Source: Solen grandis (taxonomy: Eukaryota; Mollusca; Bivalvia; Adapedonta; Solenidae). Taken from it: a stretch of DNA of 64,000 nt. The translations under genes and the position numbers were made by a program. The notes below the pieces were generated by a model. That model was not told where the DNA came from. It ran no database searches and saw only the letters and a list, made by a program, of their open reading frames with translations. The stretch's first letter is position 1; every line of letters starts with the position of its first letter. The stretch is taken from NCBI GenBank assembly GCA_021229015.1, contig CM037777.1:65178219-65242218 (forward strand), in the 5' to 3' direction. Positions 24,141 to 35,212 of this stretch are shown here, piece after piece.

Positions 24141-24229
24141 TTGAAAAAAAAAGAAAAAAAAAAAAAACAGGAAAAAAAGAAAGAAAGGGCAAAGACAAGA
24201 TGACCATGCGTCGCTCACGTAAGTAAGAT

Positions 24230-25015
24230 TGCTGTGTTAGGCATGAATCATTACCAAAAAATGTGGCATCTAAAATGTTTGCAATCTTTTTCTAATATTT
24301 GACTAAATGACCTATATTTTGACCCTACCTAAATTTGCACTCATCTTGGATTTCATGCAGACAACATTATTATCAAGTTTTATGAAGACTGGGACAAAAA
24401 TGTAGACTATACAGTGTTTTTTTATGATTTGACCTGGTGACCTACTTTTTGACCCCATTTGACCAACTTTTGAACTCATCCGAGATTTCATGTAGATAAT
24501 CATTCTGACCAAGTTCAATGAAGTTAGGGACAAAATCTAGTGTGTTCACAAGGGTTTTCTTAAATTTTATAAGATCTGAACTAGTGACCTAGATTTTGAC
24601 CCCACATGACCCAATTTCGAATTCATTCAAAATATCGAGAAAACAAACATCTCCTGACTAAGTTTCATGAAGATTGGGCCAAAACTGTGGCTTCTAATGT
24701 GTTCACAAGTTGTTTTTTTTAATAAGATTTGACCTGGTGACCTAGTTTTCCTGACATTTTTTTTTTGTCTAAGACTGTGGCCTCTCGAGTGTTCACAATA
24801 ATTTCAAAAATGTTCTAAGATTTGCCCTGGTGACCTAGTTTTTGAACCCCATGACCCAATTTCGAACTCATCCGAGATGTCATGTAGACAAACATCCTGA
24901 CCAAATTCATGAAGATTTTGCCCCTAGAGTGTTTACAAACAATTGTTAACGACGCACGACGAACAAAAGTAGGTCACAAAAAGCTCATCCTGAGCACAAT
25001 TGCTCATGTTAGCTA
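24230..25015. repeat. Tandem-like 'gacctagtttttgacccc' repeat element
   Basis: Phrases such as 'gacctggtgacctagttttt', 'gaccccatttgac', 'catccgagatttcatgtaga' and 'gaccaagttcatgaag' recur roughly every 110-140 bases in decayed form. It ends with GACGCACGACG and a GCTCATCCTGAGC palindrome. The type is abundant in bivalve genomes (general knowledge). Open frames inside it are not genes. Confidence 0.6.
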
Positions 25016-25017
25016 GA

Positions 25018-25037
25018 CACACACACACACACACACT
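25018..25037. repeat. (AC)n microsatellite
   Basis: Ten or so AC dinucleotides directly after the end of the preceding repeat element. Confidence 0.9.
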
Positions 25038-25534
25038 GAAACGCCTTTAAAAATTTAAAGTCAACTCATCTATTCTTAAGCTATACAGTTTCAGCACGAG
25101 ATATTAACCCAATTCATGTTGAGCAATATTGTAAATTATAGGATACGACATGCAGCAAGATACCCCGGTTTCTCTGGATAGATAACAGATCTTTTGAATA
25201 CGTGTTTATATGATAGTGGTTTATAAACTTCCTACTTGATTAATGTAATTGGATATATCTGATGTGAGTGTTTGTATTTTATAATTGTTAATAGTGATTT
25301 TTAAGAGCTTTTAAGATTATTGTTAGATATTATTGTTTCTCTTTTTGTTAAAATGATAGCACTGGAACGTCTAATACTGTTTTTATCATCTGCTGTTAGG
25401 TTCAGTTTTGTTTTCATTTGTTTAATTTTTTTATGAACTGTTACTGTTATTATAAAGTGATATAAAATATACTGAAGAGAGAGAGAGCGGGGTACTGGCC
25501 AATCTTTCAAATGGTAGTTTGTGTCTTTTTTTTA

Positions 25535-25960
25535 GCTCACCGGATAAGCTTTTGTTACCGACTTTTGTCCGTCGTCAACAATTGCTTGTTAATACTAAGA
25601 CTTTGGAAATTAAAGGGGGGTCAAAAACAGGTCATCAGGACAAATCTTAGAGAAACATTGTGAACACATTAGAGGCACATTTTGGCAACTTATTAATTTG
25701 GTCAAATTTTTCTACATGATGTCTCAAATGAGTGAAATTGGGGGATCAAAAACAAGTTCACTAGGTCAAATCTTTTGTGAACAAAAAATGTTCATTGTGA
25801 ACACATTAGAGGCCACATTTTTTGCCCAACCTTCATATAACATGGTCAGAATGTTTATCCACATGAAATCTCGGATGAGTTCGAAAATAGGTCACATGGA
25901 ATCAAAAGTAGATCACAAGGGCAAAGCTTAGTAAAACCTTGTAACTACTCTAAAAGTCAT
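25535..25960. repeat. Repeat element, opposite orientation copy
   Basis: It opens TTAGCTCACCGGATAAGC and 'ttgtccgtcgtcaacaattgctt', the reverse complement of the kind of end seen near 25000. It then carries 'ccttgtgaacac', 'agaggccacatttt' and 'atctcggatgagttcgaaa' units. It is interrupted at 25969 by another element and resumes at about 26880. Confidence 0.55.
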
Positions 25961-25968
25961 TTTTTTTA

Positions 25969-26872
25969 TACGCCCATCGTAAGATGGGGCGTATTATATG
26001 AACACTCACGGCGGGCGGGCGTGGAACATTTGTTGTCCGGGCTCTAACTTCAATACCGTTTGACCAATCCTTTTCAAACTTTCCACACATATGCATGGCC
26101 ATAATATCTCGGATGAGTTCGATATCCAGCATTATCGCGTGAATGACTTAGAAGTTATGGCCCTTGACGTACACACAATACTTGAAATTGTGATTGTCCG
26201 GGCTCTAACTTCAATACCGTTAGTCCAATCCTTTTCAAACTTTTCACACATGTGCATGGCCATAATATCTCGGATGAGTTCGATATCCAGCATTATCGCG
26301 TGAATGACTTAGAAGTTATGGACCTTGACGTACACAAAATACTTGAAATTGTGATTGTCCGGGCTCTATCTTCAAAACAGTTGTCCAATCCTTTTCAAAC
26401 TTTTCACACATGTGCATGGACATAATATCACGGATGAGTTCGATATCCAGCATTATCGCGTGAAAGACTTAAAAGTTATGGCCCTTGACGTACACAAAAT
26501 ACTTGAAATTGTGATTGTCCGGGCTCTATCTTCAATACAGTTTGCCCATTTCTTTTCAAAGTGTTCACACATGTGCATTGCCATAATATCTTGGCTGAGT
26601 TCGATGTCCAGCATTATCATGTGAATGACTTTGAAGTTATGGCCCTTGATGTACACAACATACTTGAAAATCTGCTTGTCCCTAGTCCTTAGACATTATG
26701 AGGTGTTGTCAGATCTTGCAGTTAATTAATGGAAATGTATCAACATTTTTTTTTATGATTAACATTCATTAACTAATGGGATTTTGGAATTATTTTGCTT
26801 ATTTATGGACAGTAGCTTGTTTCTCTGAGCTATTTCTGAGAGTCCCCATACTATGATGGGCGTATTTTGTGG
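25969..26872 (+). mobile_element. Hairpin-first element with four ~160-bp internal tandem units
   Basis: The 5' hairpin TACGCCCATC / GATGGGGCGTA (25969-25993) has its matching arm at the far end, GATGGGCGTA (26855-26864). Inside, a 160-161 bp unit starting GTCCGGGCTCTA repeats at 26035, 26196, 26357 and 26517. Open frames in the units are by-products. The flanking repeat family continues on both sides, so this element inserted into it. Confidence 0.65.
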
Positions 26873-26879
26873 CAGTCCT

Positions 26880-27835
26880 GACCCTTGTTCAATTTTCATG
26901 GAATTTGTCAGAAGTTTGTTCACATGGAATCTTCCATGAGTTCGAAAACGGGTGACTTTGGGTTAAAAGTAGGTTACCAGGGTACTTTTTAAAAACCTTG
27001 TGAACACGCTAGAGGTCACATTTTTGACACTACATCCATGTTATTTGATCAGAATGTTTGTTTACATGAATTCTCGGATGAGTTTAAAACTGGATCACAT
27101 GGGAACTAAAAGTAGTTCACCATGGCAAATCAAAGAATAATCTTGTGAATACTTTAGAGGCCACGTTTTTTGCTCAATTTTTATTGATTTTTGTCAGAAT
27201 ATGATTTTTTTTTCATAAAATCTTGTAAGTTACTAGGGCAATGAAAAACCTTGTGAACACTCTAGAGGTCACATTTTTGGACCTACCTATATGTAACTAC
27301 GTCAAAATGTTTGTTTACTTAAATTCTCTGAAGAGTTCAAAACTGGGTCACATGGGGTCAAAAACTAGGTCACTTGGTCAAATCTTAAAAAATCTTAGAA
27401 TAACCTTGTGCCACTTTTTTGGCCCATCCTTCATCGAACTTGGTCAGAATGTTTATCCACATGAAATCTCGGATGAGTTCGAAAATGGAACACATGGGAA
27501 AAAGTAGGTCACAAGGGCAAATCTTAGTAAAACCTTGTGACCATTCTAGAAGCCGCATTTTTGGCTGAATCTTCATGTAATATTGGATGAAAAAATTGGG
27601 ATCAAAAAGTAGGTCACCAGGTCAAATCCTAGAAAGAGCCTATGAACACTGTTGAGGTCACATTTTTTTTTTGCCAGTCTTCATGGAATTTGGTTAGAAT
27701 ATTTGTCTACTTGAAATCTTGCTCAAAGCTGAGTCACATTGAGTCAAAAAGTAGGTCACCAGGTTATAGAAAAAAAAAACGCTTGTGAACACTGTTTGTC
27801 CCAGTCTTCATAAAATAGTATAAACATATTGGTGT
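26880..27835. repeat. Continuation of the interrupted repeat element
   Basis: Decayed units with 'agaggtcacattttt', 'tcggatgagttcgaaaatgg', 'gtcacatggg' and 'aggtcaccaggtcaaatc' repeat about every 130-160 bases, as before the 25969 insertion. Confidence 0.55.
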
Positions 27836-28651
27836 CATAACTGCCTACAATCATCTAATCAGATAATTGAATATCGTTGTCAAAGTTGCTTAGTTCACGA
27901 ATTCTAAACATGCAAAATTAAAGTTAGTGCACCAGGTGCAAATCAATGCTATTTTTTTAGCATAACCTTTTTTTTTTTACAGTAATATAACCCTTTTTAT
28001 CATATTACATTTTGTTTAAACAGCTGTTTCCGGTTTCGTATAGCCATCACGTATTTTATCATATATAACATGTTACGCATAATTTTTGGCCGAATTACAT
28101 CACCCCGCGTCTGGCACGTGTATTCTAACTTTGATAAAACATGCATTATTCATGTGACGTTTAATCGTTATTTTCAGTTATTATTTGAAACTATTTTCTT
28201 GATGTTAGATTACAAACAGTAATTCGTTAATCATTCAATCATGATTTGTTTGTTGGTTGTTATAATCGAGATTTACTATAAGTATAGGCAAAGATATATA
28301 GGTCATTGCTATAGGTCAAAAAGAATCTAAAATGAATTGTTATTTCATATCAATTTTTAATTAACTCTTTTATGAAAAGCTATTAAGCTCGCCAGAGTAT
28401 CGCTTAATAACATTTTCATGAACTCGTTCAGTAAAATTTGACATGAAATAACAATTCATATCAGATCATATATATATATATGTAATTTATATTGACAAAA
28501 CCTCGAAGAGAGGTCTTTGAGCAAATACACCCGTGTAGCTATTTTTTCTATTTACATGTTTCTTTTGATTTATGTAATCACAAGTCATCGCCTACAATAC
28601 CACGCCAGTGTTTCGTCTGAATCCCTTGCCTGAAGTGTCCGAGAGATTGCG
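27836..28651. other. Putative 5' flank of the gene starting at 28652
   Basis: No exon or repeat with clear ends. A (TA)n tract lies at about 28468-28482. No TATA box at a persuasive distance from the start codon was recognised. Confidence 0.35.
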
Positions 28652-28718
28652 ATGTATGGAAGACTGGTGACCCTGCTGGTGGTAGCGGGATTATTCCTCG
28701 TCATTAGCGGGACCAGGG
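28652..28718 (+). CDS. First exon: signal peptide of an unidentified secreted or membrane protein
   Basis: ATG at 28652 opens a 22-codon frame that reads as a classic signal peptide: short basic n-region (MYGR), hydrophobic core LVTLLVVAGLFLVI and a small-residue end SGTRG. It is followed by a strong donor, G|GTATGT at 28719. The exon ends in phase 1, the phase used by EGF, Ig and similar modules. The next exons were not found; the gap and LINE copies at 30-34 kb lie downstream. It could belong to a paralogue of the EGF receptor upstream, but nothing beyond phase and orientation supports that. Confidence 0.5.
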
Positions 28719-29355
28719 GTATGTCTCTAAATGTTACCAAGTAAAATAATACATGGCTTTAAAAATCATTTTCCGTTTTACAGTTGTGATCTTCCATTTC
28801 TTCCATAAAAATAGCAAAAAGCGTGCCACTTAAAGTGCAAAACTTATTCATATATTTGATACACATATCGCTTATTAAGTGCAAATCATATCAAGGTAGA
28901 ACCAGGTCCGGTAAGCTATGTGTTAGGAATAACGCGGTTGCACATAGTCATGCCACGGTCTCTATCTGGATATAGAACCTAATTACTGAAGTACTTTTTT
29001 TGTTTGTTTTGTTTCTAGAATTTAATGCCAATCCAGCAAAATATCAGTCATATCATTGTTAATTGGCCTACATGAAGCAAATATAATTACATTAAGCGGA
29101 TTACAATAAGCATACTGTCATCCTCTCATTCTCTCTTTTACAGTTTTGTCCTTATGGCTATGATTTAAATATATAGCCCAAGAATTTCAATTTTTTTTAA
29201 ATACTTATTTACTGCATTGTGTCACGATTAAAACATTTTCAAGACTTTCCTTCTTTTATTTATGTATGCTATTTATTATTAAATTTATTATTATTTTACT
29301 GTTTCTTTTGATAGAGAAATTAAAACAATATTTGATAATAGTAATAATAACAAAC
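28719..29355 (+). other. Intron-like AT-rich sequence
   Basis: No exon or repeat with clear boundaries was seen. Confidence 0.35.
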
Positions 29356-29356
29356 A

Positions 29357-29870
29357 AGAGGGCCATGATGGCCCTGGTCGCTCACCTGAGAACCAGGTAT
29401 AAGTGGAAGGAAAAGAAACAGCAAATATCTTATGACATTGTTGAAAATGGACTCTGCTCTCTGCCAGCAAAAAATCGAGTGAGTACTTTAGGACAAGAAG
29501 AACTTTCAAATTTGTACTTTATACATATAAGGAAAATGGGCTTAGCCCCCTGATGGCCATGTTTTTCAACGGATCAAAATAATTTGAACAATCTTGGTAG
29601 AGAGTGACCTGAGGAACATCTGTGCCAAATAACTTTGAAATCCAGCCAGTACTTTTGGCGTACTTTTAGGTCGGTGCATATTGTTTTGTTCTGTCAGTCT
29701 GTTTGTCTGACATCTGTCTGTCACAAAACTTAACATTGACCATAACACGGAAATCCTTCCACCTACAGCCTTCAAACTTTACAGAAGCATGCACCTTGAT
29801 AAGCACTACCAACCAGGTACCCTGACCCTCATCAAATGACCTTGACCCCTAAGGTCTAATTCCCTTGCGG
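29357..29870 (+). repeat. Hairpin-first repeat (AGGGCC-CATGAT-GGCCCT type)
   Basis: It starts with AGGGCC / GGCCCT (29359-29375) and 'ggtcgctcacctgag'. Further in are a CTGTCAGTCTGTTTGTCTG stretch, 'ccttcaaactttacagaagc' and 'aaatgaccttgacccct'. This start-plus-GTCTG architecture is the one shared with the elements at 16351, 35746 and 47111. The 95-codon frame over its start is not considered a gene. Confidence 0.55.
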
Positions 29871-30144
29871 AGCATTCGAACGTAGCACTTGATCAAAATA
29901 TAAAGATAATCATTGTGACAGAAGAAATACCGTTACTCACATGGGTAAAAGCGTGGCTGAAATAAAATAATAGTTCAACTTGTAAAGTACTTAATATGTA
30001 CAATCAAAATTAAATAACAAAAAAAAATTGTCAAATTTAAAGACTAAAATGGACATCCTGTTAAAGAGAAGAAAAAAAAATAGACACACCAACACTGTAA
30101 AATCAGGGGAGAGTGGAGAGATTCATTCGATCGTAGCGTTTGTT

Positions 30145-30244
30145 NNNNNNNNNNNNNNNNNNNNNNNNNNNNNNNNNNNNNNNNNNNNNNNNNNNNNNNN
30201 NNNNNNNNNNNNNNNNNNNNNNNNNNNNNNNNNNNNNNNNNNNN
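30145..30244. other. Assembly gap (100 N)
   Basis: Exactly 100 N, the conventional size for a gap of unknown length. It cuts the inverted LINE segment that continues to 30637, so the arrangement to its right should be treated with caution. Confidence 1.
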
Positions 30245-30637
30245 TGGATCGCGCCTGGTGAATGCGAAGTCCCTTGACATTCTTACACACCTTCCCGCAT
30301 ACACAAACTGTTGTTGCCACTTCTCCTTTCAATGTCATCTGGACAGTGCATCCTTGTGATCTCGTCCGTATCCGTTCCGAGTCCGTTTCCAATGTATCAG
30401 TCCTAATGAGCCTCTCATCCTCCCCCCCCCCCTCTCGGGAGACTCTGGGGGTATTGATCATCTTGAGTTTCTGTAGCTACTAAAGGTGTCTTCTCGCGAA
30501 GACAGTATGGTGGGGTGCTAACCCAACATACACAACTACCAGTCTGTTCCTGGTCGCCATCTGTCTCTCCAGAGTCACAGATCTTCCTCTGTTGCCAACC
30601 AGACTTTCCTGGCGGTCACTGGTTGCCCAGATGTGTA
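30245..30637 (-). pseudogene. RLE-LINE 5' end and zinc finger, copy A
   Basis: On the minus strand the frame from 30461 (MINTPRVSREGGG) runs through METDSERIRTRSQ and the zinc finger CVCGKVCKNVKGLRIHQARS before the gap. The segment is almost identical to 33513-33897. A G-run of 11 keeps it in frame upstream; copy B has seven. Its 5' edge at about 30637 abuts the plus-strand endonuclease piece head-to-head. In this LINE type the finger binds DNA for target selection (family knowledge). Confidence 0.7.
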
Positions 30638-31241
30638 GGCAGATCTGAGGAAGAAGCTTGTGTTCCCAGATGTTGTTCAAACCAGCCTTAGACCAGACAT
30701 TGTGATATGGTCGGAACTCAGCAGGAAGATCATCATGATCGAACTGACCGTACCCTGGGAAGACGCGTGCGAGGAGGCCCACGAGAGAAAAAGTGCCAAA
30801 TATGCACTGTTAGCTGACTCGTGTAGGCAGAAAGGTTGGAGTGCTTGGGTTCTTCCAGTGGAAGTTGGGGCCAGAGGTTTTCCAGCACAGTATGTCTGGA
30901 GGATGTACCAGAAGATTGGCATGACAGGAACCAAGAGGAAGGCAGCTATCAAACACCTGGCTGATGCTGCAGAAAGAGCATCATGTTGGCTCTGGTTTAG
31001 AAGAGAAGAGCCATCCTGGAGACCTGACAATAGCGGGTAGTGAACAGTCACTGCCGACCCCGTCAACCTGAGGATGTAGTGGAAAAGGGGTCCAAACATC
31101 CTGTGATGGTTGAAGTCCACCTGATGACGCTTGTCATTTGCAGTCTCCAGGAGTTCATCATCATGATCGTCAGAGAACAGTCCATACTGAAGCAGCAGTG
31201 AGTACCCTACATCAGCAGTAACCTGTATGAAGAAGTTAATA
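30638..31241 (+). pseudogene. RLE-LINE C-terminal endonuclease fragment and 3' UTR, copy A
   Basis: The frame encodes a PD-(D/E)xK restriction-like endonuclease: LRPDIVIWSE, IIMIELTVPWEDACEEAHERK, then GWSAWVLPVEVGARGFPAQ and ASCWLWFRREEPSW, with the stop at 31038-31040. The RPD-x12-ELT spacing and PVEVG-RGF motif are those of R2/NeSL-like LINEs. A 3' UTR follows to about 31241, ending TGTATGAAGAAGT, the same end as in copy B. It is 5'-truncated at the junction and lacks its own reverse transcriptase. The open frame on the opposite strand is a shadow. Confidence 0.75.
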
Positions 31242-31877
31242 ATGGAAATATGTAATGATTTAAATATACACATGACACAGACAGAACATAACTTCATACA
31301 TGTCAACATGAATTGTGCTTAAAACATAATGTACCGTTACAACAATATGGTACCGGAAGCACCTGCTTCCGGGTTATCGTATTCTATTATCTAACCGATT
31401 TTCCCGAGGTGGGCGTTTACCGTGCAATATGACCAACTCTTGCCGAGTCTATTTTTCAGGACTTCACCAATATTAACGAGGGAGAAATGAAAAACATGAA
31501 ACTTTTTTATTATTTCTGTTAATCATCTGTGAACGAGCTGCTTTAAAAGACAGTTGTTTATTTTAAAAACATTTATGTATTTTGCAAAGCTTCGTATGTC
31601 TCTTAAAGCTGCTCGTTTACAGATGGCTGTTGACTAAGTACATGTATTTGACTTTATTACGGATGCATAATCACCCAATGCAACCATTCGTGATTGAAAA
31701 AATGGATATTTTCTCCAGCACAGGCAACAGCGTCACAACGGTGTTGACGCTATTTTTAGAATCATAAAAATGTATATTTAGAATTTTTAAATGCTTGTGC
31801 AGTCACTCTTCGAGCAACCAGCTGAACTCTTGGTCGCACAACGTGTTACATGGTAACGTAAGCACCTGCTTCAGATA
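31242..31877. repeat. Non-LINE DNA between the two LINE copies, with a small foldback
   Basis: At 31526-31552 and 31597-31623 two 27-base arms pair at 24 positions (TGTGAACGAGCTGC on the left). Sequence at about 31390-31490 is a relative, in the opposite orientation, of 43150-43270. No gene was seen. Confidence 0.5.
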
Positions 31878-33659
31878 CGATTTCTTCGGCTTGAATTTCA
31901 TTCGCGCCCATGTTACAGAATCATCCAGTGCCTTCAGGGCCCAACGTGCCTGTACAATGGACGTGGTCGTGGCTGTAAGGTCATCCATGAACCCTCTCAA
32001 AACTGGCTGGTATGATCCCGACTTCATTCTTGGTCCACGGGTCTCTCTCTCCCCTGCCTTCATGATGATGTTCATGCCCATGATAAACAGGATGGGCGAT
32101 ACAGTACATCCTGTCACTATCCCTTTCTCCAGGTCTTGCCATGCTGTTGTGGTGTCTCCAGCTGTGAAGCGGATTCTCATGCCGCTAAAGTACTGGCTTA
32201 TCATTGTCTGGACTTGTTCTGGGACATGGTAGTGGCGAAGTGCCTCTTCAATCAACTTGTGTGGAATGCTTCCATAAGCATTGGCTAGGTCCAGCCACAC
32301 CACAGTAAGGTCCCCCTTTTCAGCCTTTGCCTCGCGCATCATTTGGCTCAGTACACTGATGTGTTCAATGCAACCTGAGAATCCTGGAATGGCACCTTTC
32401 TGAGCTGATGTGTCCACATACTTGTTGCCAGTCAGGTAAGTAGTCAACCTCTTGGCCATAACAGCGAAGAAGATCTTGCACTCAACACTCAGCAAGGAGA
32501 TAGTTCTGAACTGGTCTACAGTCCTGGATTCTTTCTCTTTTGGGATGAAACAACCCTCTGCTCTTTTCCAGGAATCTGGGATCATGCCTTTCTTCCAGAG
32601 TATCCTGATAAGCCCCCATAAGCGCCGTAGCAACAGTGGGCAATGCTTGTACACAGAGTAGGTTATCCCGCTTGGTCCAGGTGCCGAACCTGCTCTAGCC
32701 TTGTGCACAACCTCCTTGACTTCCTTCCAGGATGGCTCCTGCATATCGAAAGGGGTATCCGGTAAAGGCACTTCTTCTACTCTTGGGCATCTGCCTAGAG
32801 GTATGTCTCTCTCAGGATCGCTGTGCGTCTTGTGAAGATGCTGCTGGATGTCTTCCAGGGTACTTTCCATTCTCCCCGAACGCTCATCACTAAGTAGCGT
32901 GCGGGTGAACTTGAAGGGGTCTTTGACAAATTGGGCCCTTCTCTTGGCTCTGGTTTTCCTCCCAGTTCGCAAACGCTCAGCCTTCCTGAGTCTCTTCAAC
33001 TTCCCTCTGATGTCCTCTCTTAACTGCTGAAGACCTATTCTCTCTGTCTCAGGTGCCTTCCGAAACCTCCGTTTCAAACTGTTCAGCTCTTTTCTGGCAT
33101 TCTTGATTTCCCTCTCTCGTCTGTTCTCTCTTGATGGCTGACTACCTCCTTTCATCTGCTGAATTCCAAACCGCTCTTTACCTATGTTGTATGCCACTGT
33201 TGTTAGTATATTAATTCTTCTCTCCACTGGTCCTTGCAGAACTGAGTTCAAGATGACATCCAAATCTTCATCAAACTTCCTCCATTCTTCTTTCTCGTGT
33301 CCTTTGGGCCATAGCACGCTGTCTTTGCGTTGCGGATCTGTGGTATTCTGTTGAGATCTCCGATTCTCCTGCGCCATCTGTGACCTGTCCTGCTGAGCAT
33401 CATCAACAAAGACGTCGCTAGTACTGTGGGTTTGGTCCTGACTAGCCACCTCTTCCGTCTCACCAGAAGTAACTTCTGTGCGTCGAATCTGATTTCCAGC
33501 AGAGCAACTCTTGGATCGCGCCTGGTGAATGCGAAGTCCCTTGACATTCTTACACACCTTCCCGCATACACAAACTGTTGTTGCCACTTCTCCTTTCAAT
33601 GTCATCTGGACAGTGCATCCTTGTGATCTCGTCCGTATCCGTTCCGAGTCCGTTTCCAA
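31803..33659 (-). pseudogene. RLE-LINE zinc finger and reverse transcriptase, copy B (3'-truncated)
   Basis: This frame of 618 codons has no internal stop. In order it has the zinc finger CVCGKVCKNVKGLRIHQARS (residues about 30-50), an Arg/Lys-rich linker, and the reverse transcriptase: ARAGSAPGPSGITYSVYKHC, GCFIPKEKES, VDQFRTISLL, VVWLDLANAYGSIPH (catalytic Asp) and RGFMDDLTA (catalytic Asp-Asp). Family similarity stops just after KFKPKKS at about 31878, and the last 25 residues are host sequence. The thumb and endonuclease are therefore missing and the protein is incomplete. A seven-base G-run upstream of the first Met puts the rest of the N terminus out of frame. Codon use is GC-richer than the surroundings, suggesting recent arrival. 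Confidence 0.85.
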
Positions 33660-33897
33660 TGTATCAGTCCTAATGAGCCTCTCATCCTCCCCCCCTCTCG
33701 GGAGACTCTGGGGGTATTGATCATCTTGAGTTTCTGTAGCTACTAAAGGTGTCTTCTCGCGAAGACAGTATGGTGGGGTGCTAACCCAACATACACAACT
33801 ACCAGTCTGTTCCTGGTCGCCATCTGTCTCTCCAGAGTCACAGATCTTCCTCTGTTGCCAACCAGACTTTCCTGGCGGTCACTGGTTGCCCAGATGT

Positions 33898-34337
33898 AGT
33901 GACTTCTTCATACAGGTTACTGCTGATGTAGAGTCCTCACTGCTGCTTCAGTATGGACTGTTCTCTGACGATCATGATGATGAACTCCTGGAGACTGCAA
34001 ATGACAAGCGTCATCAGGTGGACTTCAACCATCACAGGATGTTTCGACCCCTTTTCCACTACATCCTCAGGTTGACGGGGTCGGCAGTGACTGTTCACTA
34101 CCCGCTATTGTCAGGTCTCCAGGATGGCTCTTCTCTTCTAAACCAGAGCCAACATGATGCTCTTTCTGCAGCATCAGCCAGGTGTTTGATAGCTGCCTTC
34201 CTCTTGGTTCCTGTCATGCCAATCTTCTGGTACATCCTCCAGACAGACTGTGCTGGAAAACCTCTGGTCCCAACTTCCACTGGAAGAACCCAAGCACTCC
34301 AACCTTTCTGCCTACACGAGTCAGCTAACAATATTAT
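33898..34337 (-). pseudogene. RLE-LINE endonuclease fragment and 3' UTR, copy B
   Basis: On the minus strand it encodes ADSCRQKGWSAWVLPVEVG, RGFPAQ and SCWLWFRREEPSW, then the 3' UTR ending TGTATGAAGAAGT at 33898. It is nearly identical to 30811-31241 in inverse orientation. It lacks the RPD and ELT motifs (5'-truncated at about 34337). The 3' end is joined directly to the 5' end of the zinc-finger/RT segment, so the two lie tail-to-head on the same strand. The plus-strand open frame 33778-34374 is antisense and not a gene. Confidence 0.75.
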
Positions 34338-34339
34338 GT

Positions 34340-35130
34340 TCATACAAATTATGTTTATTAAGTTTCATTTCTGACACCTTTAATGGCTTCATTGATTATA
34401 CCTTTGGTCATCTAGCGGCATGATAAGTTGGTAATCCGCTTTGTCAGTTTTATGACTTTATAATGACTCCGCCCACAAAGGCGTGATTGGCATATCTGTT
34501 TATTCTGTAATTTGTTATAATAGTTGTAGATTTTGATGGTAAAAAAAGAGATTTCCAGTTTTAACCTCCGTCCTGTGCAGAAGTCTGTCAGGACCATCTA
34601 AGCGTATTTGATGTCAAATATCGTGCTTTAAATTTATACAGAATACTGTATATTACTTATTGTTTGGATATATCTGTGTTGAAATATATTTATTTAACAA
34701 CACAGAGACTTGTGTATTTTATACACCCTACAAAGCGTAACTACGAAAGAAAAGTTATTACGGACTACCGGAACTTTTCTATTTTCACCGCGTTACCAAT
34801 ATAACACATTCCACAACTTGGCATCTACGCTAGATCCGGGAAGCGAATTCGTATGTGTTATCCGGTGAATGGAGTGCATGCACGAAGCGTGAATGTGATC
34901 AGTCATGTAACGGGACACAGAAAAACGAAATTCTCTATTCTATAATTATGTTTTATGATATAAAATAAAGGTTTAACGAGGTTCGTAACGCTATTGTTGG
35001 TAACACCCCCAACACACAGAGATTTTTTTTTACAATCACATTGGATGACCATACGTCCGCAGATGGGCATTGATATGCGTAATACACAGATATATCTAGT
35101 TAAAAATTAACATTAAATTAATTCTCAATG
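34340..35130. other. No gene seen
   Basis: AT-rich sequence. 'acacattccacaacttggcat' near 34807 resembles 'atacattccacaacatggcat' near 43296, so part of it belongs to a dispersed repeat. Confidence 0.4.
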
Positions 35131-35136
35131 ATCTCA

Positions 35137-35212
35137 GAAGATTAGTGATTAGAGCACCCGCCTCGGATCCGGGAGGTCGCGAGATTGATCTCCGGCCGCG
35201 ACATACACAATC
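35137..35212 (+). mobile_element. tRNA-derived SINE head
   Basis: TTAGTGATTAGAGCACCCG (box A-like) and GCGAGATTGATCTCC (box B-like) are spaced as in a tRNA, followed by GGCCGCGACATACAC. The stem structure of a true tRNA is absent. Confidence 0.55.

Noticed and set aside
24312..27576. Many 60-90 codon frames on both strands
   Set aside because: They follow the periodic 'gacctagtttttgacccc' and 'gtccgggctct' repeats and share no protein motif.
30660..31040. Host endonuclease gene
   Set aside because: The PD-(D/E)xK domain ends with the PVEVG-RGF and CWLW-RREE motifs of LINE endonucleases and has a near-identical partner at 33898-34337.
33778..34374. 198-codon plus-strand frame, and 210-codon minus-strand frame at 30677-31309
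   Set aside because: Both are antisense to the RLE endonuclease segments, which carry the recognised motifs.
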